Shown here: positions 6,483 to 10,018 of the stretch, one piece after another | Numbering within the stretch: position 1 is the first letter of the stretch | Layout: the number at the start of each line of letters is the position of its first letter | NCBI GenBank assembly: GCA_000995845.1 | Contig: LCEZ01000018.1 | Span: 1-10,018 of the forward strand | Source of the DNA: Parcubacteria group bacterium GW2011_GWD2_43_10 | Lineage (GTDB): Bacteria > Patescibacteriota > Patescibacteriia > Veblenbacterales > UBA10138 | Length of the DNA stretch: 10,018 bases | Reading direction: 5' to 3' | The notes under the pieces: generated by a model | What the model was told of the DNA's origin: nothing | The model's database searches: none | The model's input: the letters and a program-made list of their open reading frames with translations, nothing else | Translations under genes and position numbers: made by a program

Positions 6483-7268
6483 TTATTTTAACTCAACTTT
6501 TTCCAGTTTAATAGTTCGCTTCAGCCAATTACTGGCGACTTTTTCTGTTTGTGGAGTAAAGTCTGTCACATAAAAATGGCTAGCACCTAATGGTAAGCTA
6601 TCAGCTTCAGCTGGGTGTTCCACCAGCCACTGCGTTAAGGCTATGGCGGTTTCCTCGGCCGGATCAATCACCTTAACTCGCTTACCCATCCGGGGAATTA
6701 TCAAAGACTTAAGCAGCGGATAATGAGTACAGGCCAGCACTAGGGTATCTATTTGCGCTTGCTTGAATGGAGCTAAATAACGCCGGATGATTCTCTTGGT
6801 TTCAGGCCGATCTAACCAGCCCTCTTCCACTAAAGGCACTAATAAGGGCGCGGCTTGGGCTGTAACCTGAAAATTATTTTCCTGGCTTAATAAGTGCTGA
6901 TAGATGCCGCTAGCCACCAGTGCCCGAGTACCCATCACGCCAATATGGTGACCTTGGCTTACTTTCTTAACAGTAGCAATGGCCGGGGTAATAACATCAA
7001 AAAAAGGAATATCAGGGTAGGCTTGGCGGATAGCTGTTAAACCAACAGCCGATACGGTATTACAAGCGACCACAATAATCCTAGCTCCCCTATCAACTAA
7101 AAATTTAGCGGCCTGTAAGCCATAAGCTGCCACCACCTCAGCTGACTTATTGCCATAAGGCGTGCGAGCAGTATCACCAAGATATAACAACGAATAATCC
7201 GGCAGGCGCTTCATGACTTCACGCACCACTGTTAACCCACCAATACCGGAATCAAAAAGTCCGATCAT
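6483..7268 (-). CDS. murI: Glutamate racemase
   Basis: MurI converts L-glutamate to D-glutamate, the second residue of the peptidoglycan stem peptide, in the cytoplasm without a cofactor. The 261-residue protein has the normal length. The N-terminal signature is FDSGIGG (residues 5-11, including the catalytic-site Asp6 and Ser7). LGDTARTPYG is at 30-39. The first catalytic cysteine is Cys69 in VACNTVSA, and the second is Cys180 in LACTHYPLL. Both cysteines of the two-base mechanism are present, so the enzyme should be active. Its ATG overlaps the stop of the upstream phosphomutase gene by 4 nt (ATGA), and the dehydrogenase gene follows after 4 nt. This indicates one translationally coupled operon. 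Its presence implies that the cell makes its own peptidoglycan precursors. Confidence 0.96.
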   Translation of the reverse strand: MIGLFDSGIGGLTVVREVMKRLPDYSLLYLGDTARTPYGNKSAEVVAAYGLQAAKFLVDRGARIIVVACNTVSAVGLTAIRQAYPDIPFFDVITPAIATVKKVSQGHHIGVMGTRALVASGIYQHLLSQENNFQVTAQAAPLLVPLVEEGWLDRPETKRIIRRYLAPFKQAQIDTLVLACTHYPLLKSLIIPRMGKRVKVIDPAEETAIALTQWLVEHPAEADSLPLGASHFYVTDFTPQTEKVASNWLKRTIKLEKVELK

Positions 7269-8593
7269 GATTCTTTAATTAACTTCAAAACTTCAGCCTG
7301 TTTGGTTTTCATTAACTCAATGGTTTTAGCTTCAACTGTCACTCGTAGTAAGGGCTCAGTATTAGATGGGCGAACATTACACCACCAATCAGGATATTCC
7401 ACCGTCACACCATCAAGTTCATCAATTTTGGCATCGTTAAAATGATCTTTTATTTTTTTAAGCGTCAGCTCTTTATTCTCAACTTCAAAATTTACTTCCG
7501 GAGACTTAGCATAGGGCGATAATTCACGTACCAATTCAGACAATGGTTTATTTTCTTGTGATAACAACTCTAAAACCATTAAAGCCGCGATCATCCCAGA
7601 ATCTGCACTGAAATTCCGACGAAATGAATAGTGTGCCGAAAGCTCTCCCCCCATCACTGCACCTTGATTTAATAAAGCTTGACTGACATTAACATAACCA
7701 ACCGCCGTTCGGATAGGCTGGCCACCCCAACGAGTAATAAATTCAGGCACTGCCCGAGAACAAATTAAATTGTAGGCAATTTTTGCGCCTGGTTCTTTAC
7801 GTAAAGCCTCTTTAGCTAATAACAGCATAGTAACATCCGCTGGTACAAACTGGCCATTTTCATCTAAGAAAAAAATGCGATCAGTATCACCGTCAAACAT
7901 TATGCCAACATCAGCCTTATTGGCTTTCACCGCCTCAGCACAAGCCTGGGAGGCCCCTTGCGCTAATGGATTTGACGGCCGATTAGGGAAAGTCCCGTCA
8001 AGCTCAAAAAATAATGGTTGCCAATTAAAAGGTAATTTATCAAATAATAAAGGTATGGTTTTCCCAGCCATGCCATTACCGGCATCAACTACAATTTTCA
8101 AAGGTTTTAAAACAGCCTCATTTATAAAAGAGCGAACATGCTTTATATAAGTTGGCCAAATATCAAAAACATTTAAACCCCCGGGCTGGGTATTAGCTGG
8201 CAAAATTGCTGAAATATGTTCCTTAATCTCACTGCCGCGCACCCACTGGGTATGGCGGCGCGTAATCTTAAAGCCATTGTACTGCGGTGGATTGTGTGAA
8301 GCAGTCACCATAATACCAACATCATAGTTATGTGCTCCCACGCCAAAATACACAGCATCTATTGGCACCATTTCAATGTCATCAACCGTTAAACCGCCGG
8401 CACACAAACCATTAATAAGCGCTTGATGAAGTTGAGGGGAGGATAATCTCATATCTCGCCCTATCACTGCTCGCCCCGAACCAACTAATGAAGCCACAGC
8501 TAAGCCAACAGCTTGAGCAGCCTCTTCGTTTAATTCCTCAGGGTATACTCCCCTGACGTCATAAGCTTTGAAAATATTTTGATTGAATGACAC
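7265..8593 (-). CDS. manB: Phosphomannomutase/phosphoglucomutase (alpha-D-phosphohexomutase)
   Basis: This enzyme shifts phosphate between C6 and C1 of mannose or glucose, feeding nucleotide-sugar synthesis for glycans and envelope polymers. The 442-residue protein has the four domains of the alpha-D-phosphohexomutase family. The phosphoserine loop is TASHNP (97-102, Ser99). The magnesium loop is DGDTDR (234-239). The sugar-binding loop is GGELSAHY (315-322), where GE-S-H is the pattern of bifunctional PMM/PGM enzymes rather than GlmM. The C-terminal phosphate-binding loop is RPSNTEP (408-414). All are intact. The start codon is GTG (minus strand, 8593), 5 nt after the bactofilin-like gene's stop, and no Shine-Dalgarno site is visible. 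The stop overlaps the murI start. Mannose versus glucose preference cannot be decided; the symbol manB follows the COG name. Confidence 0.94.
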   Translation of the reverse strand: MSFNQNIFKAYDVRGVYPEELNEEAAQAVGLAVASLVGSGRAVIGRDMRLSSPQLHQALINGLCAGGLTVDDIEMVPIDAVYFGVGAHNYDVGIMVTASHNPPQYNGFKITRRHTQWVRGSEIKEHISAILPANTQPGGLNVFDIWPTYIKHVRSFINEAVLKPLKIVVDAGNGMAGKTIPLLFDKLPFNWQPLFFELDGTFPNRPSNPLAQGASQACAEAVKANKADVGIMFDGDTDRIFFLDENGQFVPADVTMLLLAKEALRKEPGAKIAYNLICSRAVPEFITRWGGQPIRTAVGYVNVSQALLNQGAVMGGELSAHYSFRRNFSADSGMIAALMVLELLSQENKPLSELVRELSPYAKSPEVNFEVENKELTLKKIKDHFNDAKIDELDGVTVEYPDWWCNVRPSNTEPLLRVTVEAKTIELMKTKQAEVLKLIKES

Positions 8594-8598
8594 AAATA

Positions 8599-9723
8599 TT
8601 AACGGAATGACTGAATTAATTTACGCTGGACTTGCAAAATCGCTCCCCAAGCCCATAAAGCTCCAACTAAACCTACCAAGCCACCAATAAACGGAATAAA
8701 TACAATCAATCGGTAAATAAAAATGCCAACTAGCACAACTACTAAAAGTCGTTGTTTAGTAAGCCAACCTTCACCTGACTTTGATTTTATAAACCAGCCT
8801 AAACTAGCGCCGGCGACAATAGGCGCCAAAATTAAACCTATAAAATAAATTGCCGCTAACACCAAAGCTAGGGGCAAACCAATTATTGTAACCATTAAAA
8901 CTATTACCATAATTGGGACAATAAAAGCCCATAACGCTCCCCAGCCCAATGAGCGCCAAGGATTTGATAAGGCTTCTGTTATTACTTCCTGTAACTTGCC
9001 AGGTATTAAACTCGTTAACACCATACCTAACACCAAAGCTGAGAACAGCGAGATCAAAAAACGCCACCACCAAACTGGTTTGGCTGGTTTAGTCACAAAT
9101 TCATGAAATTGAGGCGCTTCTACTAACTGAGCACCCGAGGCAACCTGAGCTTGCTTCACTCCATAATAATTAAATGAACTGCCAGTTTTAGTAGTTTCCC
9201 TAATATCCAAACTGCCCGATTTGTCTAAATACAAATTTATCGGCCCCTGGATTTCTCCGGATAAAATAACCGCCCCAGAGCCGGCTAAAATTCCCCCTTG
9301 CACTAACCCGCGAATTTCCATAGTGCCGCTACCTGCAGTGATCTGCCCTGAAATTTTGGCACTCTCACCTATTACTAAAGTACCGCTGCCAACCATAACA
9401 TTGCGTGCCACTGTGCCATAAATTTCCACATTACCGCCAACTACCCGAACATTACCCCCCACCGGCCCAGTAATACGAATATTACCGCCAGCGGCAATGA
9501 CATCACCCCCAACTGCGCCCGAAACAATTACATTGCCCCCAGCCACAATTACATCACTCTCTACTGAGCCGGCAATTTCCACGGTATCACCAGCGCCGTA
9601 ATAATTACCGACAATTGACGAGCCGGAAGGTACATAAACATTACCCTTACCTTTGCCATACACCACCACCGGTAAGACTAAAATCAACAAACAAATGACG
9701 CCCAAATATGATTTATATTTCAT
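8599..9723 (-). CDS. Exported bactofilin-like beta-helix protein with C-terminal membrane bundle
   Basis: The 374-residue protein begins with a signal-type helix (about residues 6-22) ending near VVVYGKG. Residues about 28-175 are imperfect short repeats alternating valine or isoleucine with glycine (for example AGGNVIVSGAVGGDV). This is the regular beta-helix pattern of polymer-forming bactofilin-type proteins (COG1664). A Pro-rich linker (about 203-218, ending in three Trp) leads to about four or five membrane helices (roughly 220-240, 262-284, 286-309, 326-345, 347-363). A basic tail QVQRKLIQSFR closes the protein. Bactofilins are usually cytoplasmic scaffolds without membrane segments; here the helix domain should face outward, anchored by the bundle. 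It is the first gene of the operon, so an envelope-organising role is plausible but inferred. The ATG start is supported by the signal helix, not by a ribosome site. Confidence 0.85.
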   Translation of the reverse strand: MKYKSYLGVICLLILVLPVVVYGKGKGNVYVPSGSSIVGNYYGAGDTVEIAGSVESDVIVAGGNVIVSGAVGGDVIAAGGNIRITGPVGGNVRVVGGNVEIYGTVARNVMVGSGTLVIGESAKISGQITAGSGTMEIRGLVQGGILAGSGAVILSGEIQGPINLYLDKSGSLDIRETTKTGSSFNYYGVKQAQVASGAQLVEAPQFHEFVTKPAKPVWWWRFLISLFSALVLGMVLTSLIPGKLQEVITEALSNPWRSLGWGALWAFIVPIMVIVLMVTIIGLPLALVLAAIYFIGLILAPIVAGASLGWFIKSKSGEGWLTKQRLLVVVLVGIFIYRLIVFIPFIGGLVGLVGALWAWGAILQVQRKLIQSFR

Positions 9724-9748
9724 ATAAGTAATAATTAAGAACTACTCT

Positions 9749-9777
9749 AGTATAACTTTTTTTGCTATTTTAAACAA
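9749..9777 (-). promoter_or_regulatory. Promoter of the minus-strand four-gene operon
   Basis: Read on the minus strand, the -35 element TTGTTT (9772-9777, 3 of 6 consensus bases) is followed by a 17-nt spacer rich in A and the -10 element TATACT (9749-9754, 5 of 6). Transcription would start near 9742, about 20 nt before the bactofilin-like ATG. The -35 region lies directly beside the T-run of the preceding terminator, so the two units are packed back to back. Confidence 0.6.
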
Positions 9778-9778
9778 G

Positions 9779-9809
9779 AAAAAGCACCGCTAGTTTTACA
9801 ACGGTGCTT
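9779..9809 (-). terminator. Intrinsic terminator of the small right-edge unit
   Basis: On the minus strand, AAGCACCG (9809-9802) pairs with CGGTGCTT (9789-9782) around a 12-nt loop, and the stem runs into five Ts (9783-9779). The plus-strand side has no T-run, so it works only leftward. It ends transcription coming from the small open frame at 9855-9962. Confidence 0.85.
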
Positions 9810-9854
9810 ACTTATGTCCCAAAATAGTCACACTTGCGAATAAAGCTTCTCAGG

Positions 9855-9962
9855 TTAATATAACCTATACTCAACAATGATCAATGCTAGTAGATGTATA
9901 TTGGTTCGATGTTTTCTTTTGTCAGCAATTTTCTCCAGCTGCTTAACGTTTTTTATCTGCAT
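9855..9962 (-). CDS. Small protein of 35 residues, unknown function
   Basis: I do not recognise this product. Support for a real gene is contextual. The ATG at 9962 is preceded 4 nt upstream by GGGAG inside AAAAGGGAG (9967-9975), the only clear Shine-Dalgarno site seen in the window. A good promoter lies at 9982-10011, and an intrinsic terminator follows about 45 nt after the stop. The peptide starts MQIKNVKQLEKIADKRKHR, a strongly basic, probably helical half. It ends with a hydrophobic half, IHLLALIIVEYRLY, so it could be a small membrane-associated or amphipathic peptide. The stop lies inside a perfect 6-bp inverted repeat (9852-9866, AGGTTA/TAACCT, 3-nt gap). Alternatives are a leader peptide, an sRNA of about 195 nt with a fortuitous frame, or the remnant of a longer gene. 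Confidence 0.5.
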   Translation of the reverse strand: MQIKNVKQLEKIADKRKHRTNIHLLALIIVEYRLY

Positions 9963-9981
9963 AATTCTCCCTTTTATTTTG

Positions 9982-10011
9982 TTTATATTATGTGAATTAT
10001 TTAATTTTCAA
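9982..10011 (-). promoter_or_regulatory. Promoter of the small right-edge transcription unit
   Basis: On the minus strand, TTGAAA (10006-10011, 5 of 6 consensus bases) and TATAAA (9982-9987, 5 of 6) are separated by 18 nt. The start would fall near 9975, at the upstream edge of the AAAAGGGAG ribosome site. The leader would therefore be very short, about 13 nt. The surrounding sequence is strongly AT-rich, which raises the chance-match rate. Confidence 0.55.
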
Positions 10012-10018
10012 AGAACAA

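Noticed and set aside
1..10018. Alternative genetic code with UGA as glycine
   Set aside because: The phosphomutase frame ends at TGA exactly where murI begins, and all proteins are full-length under the standard code.
1..10018. CRISPR arrays, insertion sequences, phage genes
   Set aside because: No regularly spaced repeat, transposase, integrase or phage structural gene is visible. The only repeats are the tRNA-linked pair and short AT-rich motifs.

Overview
The window looks like chromosomal DNA from a small-genome bacterium, most likely a member of the Candidate Phyla Radiation (Patescibacteria, Parcubacteria-like). The case rests on gene style, not on a marker gene. The base composition is moderately AT-rich. 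RNase J is divergent. An oligopeptide-type binding protein is anchored by an N-terminal membrane helix and has no transporter genes beside it. An exported bactofilin-like beta-helix protein carries a membrane bundle. Leaders mostly lack Shine-Dalgarno sites. Several frames end at UGA, so the standard code applies, which argues against Gracilibacteria/Absconditabacteria. The phylum call is inference, at about 0.7 confidence.

Left part (1-2279). The first 38 codons of a UvrD/PcrA helicase run off the left edge on the minus strand. A near-consensus sigma70 promoter lies in the divergent gap and drives secG, the small SecYEG subunit, followed by a membrane-anchored family 5 solute-binding protein.

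Middle (2280-5472). A 333-base stretch without protein genes holds a tRNA-Leu(CAG) with encoded CCA. Just upstream is a 25-bp direct repeat that duplicates the tRNA 5' end plus 15 bases of leader. Between the two repeat copies lies a compact two-hairpin structure ending in a T-run. Next come rnj (RNase J) and trpS (tryptophanyl-tRNA synthetase), so the plus-strand genes form an RNA-processing and translation group. A perfect bidirectional terminator at 5441-5472 separates trpS from the convergent minus-strand operon.

Right part (5471-9723, minus strand). Four tightly packed genes read right to left: an exported bactofilin-like membrane protein, a phosphomannomutase/phosphoglucomutase, glutamate racemase (murI) and a D-2-hydroxyacid dehydrogenase. 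Gaps are 5 nt, a 4-nt ATGA overlap and 4 nt. A promoter sits just upstream at 9749-9777. The set suggests a cell-envelope operon: sugar-phosphate supply for glycans, D-glutamate for peptidoglycan and a surface or periplasmic scaffold, with D-hydroxyacid (D-lactate-type) metabolism attached.

Right edge (9779-10018). A self-contained minus-strand transcription unit has its own promoter, the only clear Shine-Dalgarno site in the window, a 35-residue open frame and an intrinsic terminator. Its product is not recognisable. This unit and the tRNA-flanking structure are the two places most likely to hold something undescribed.
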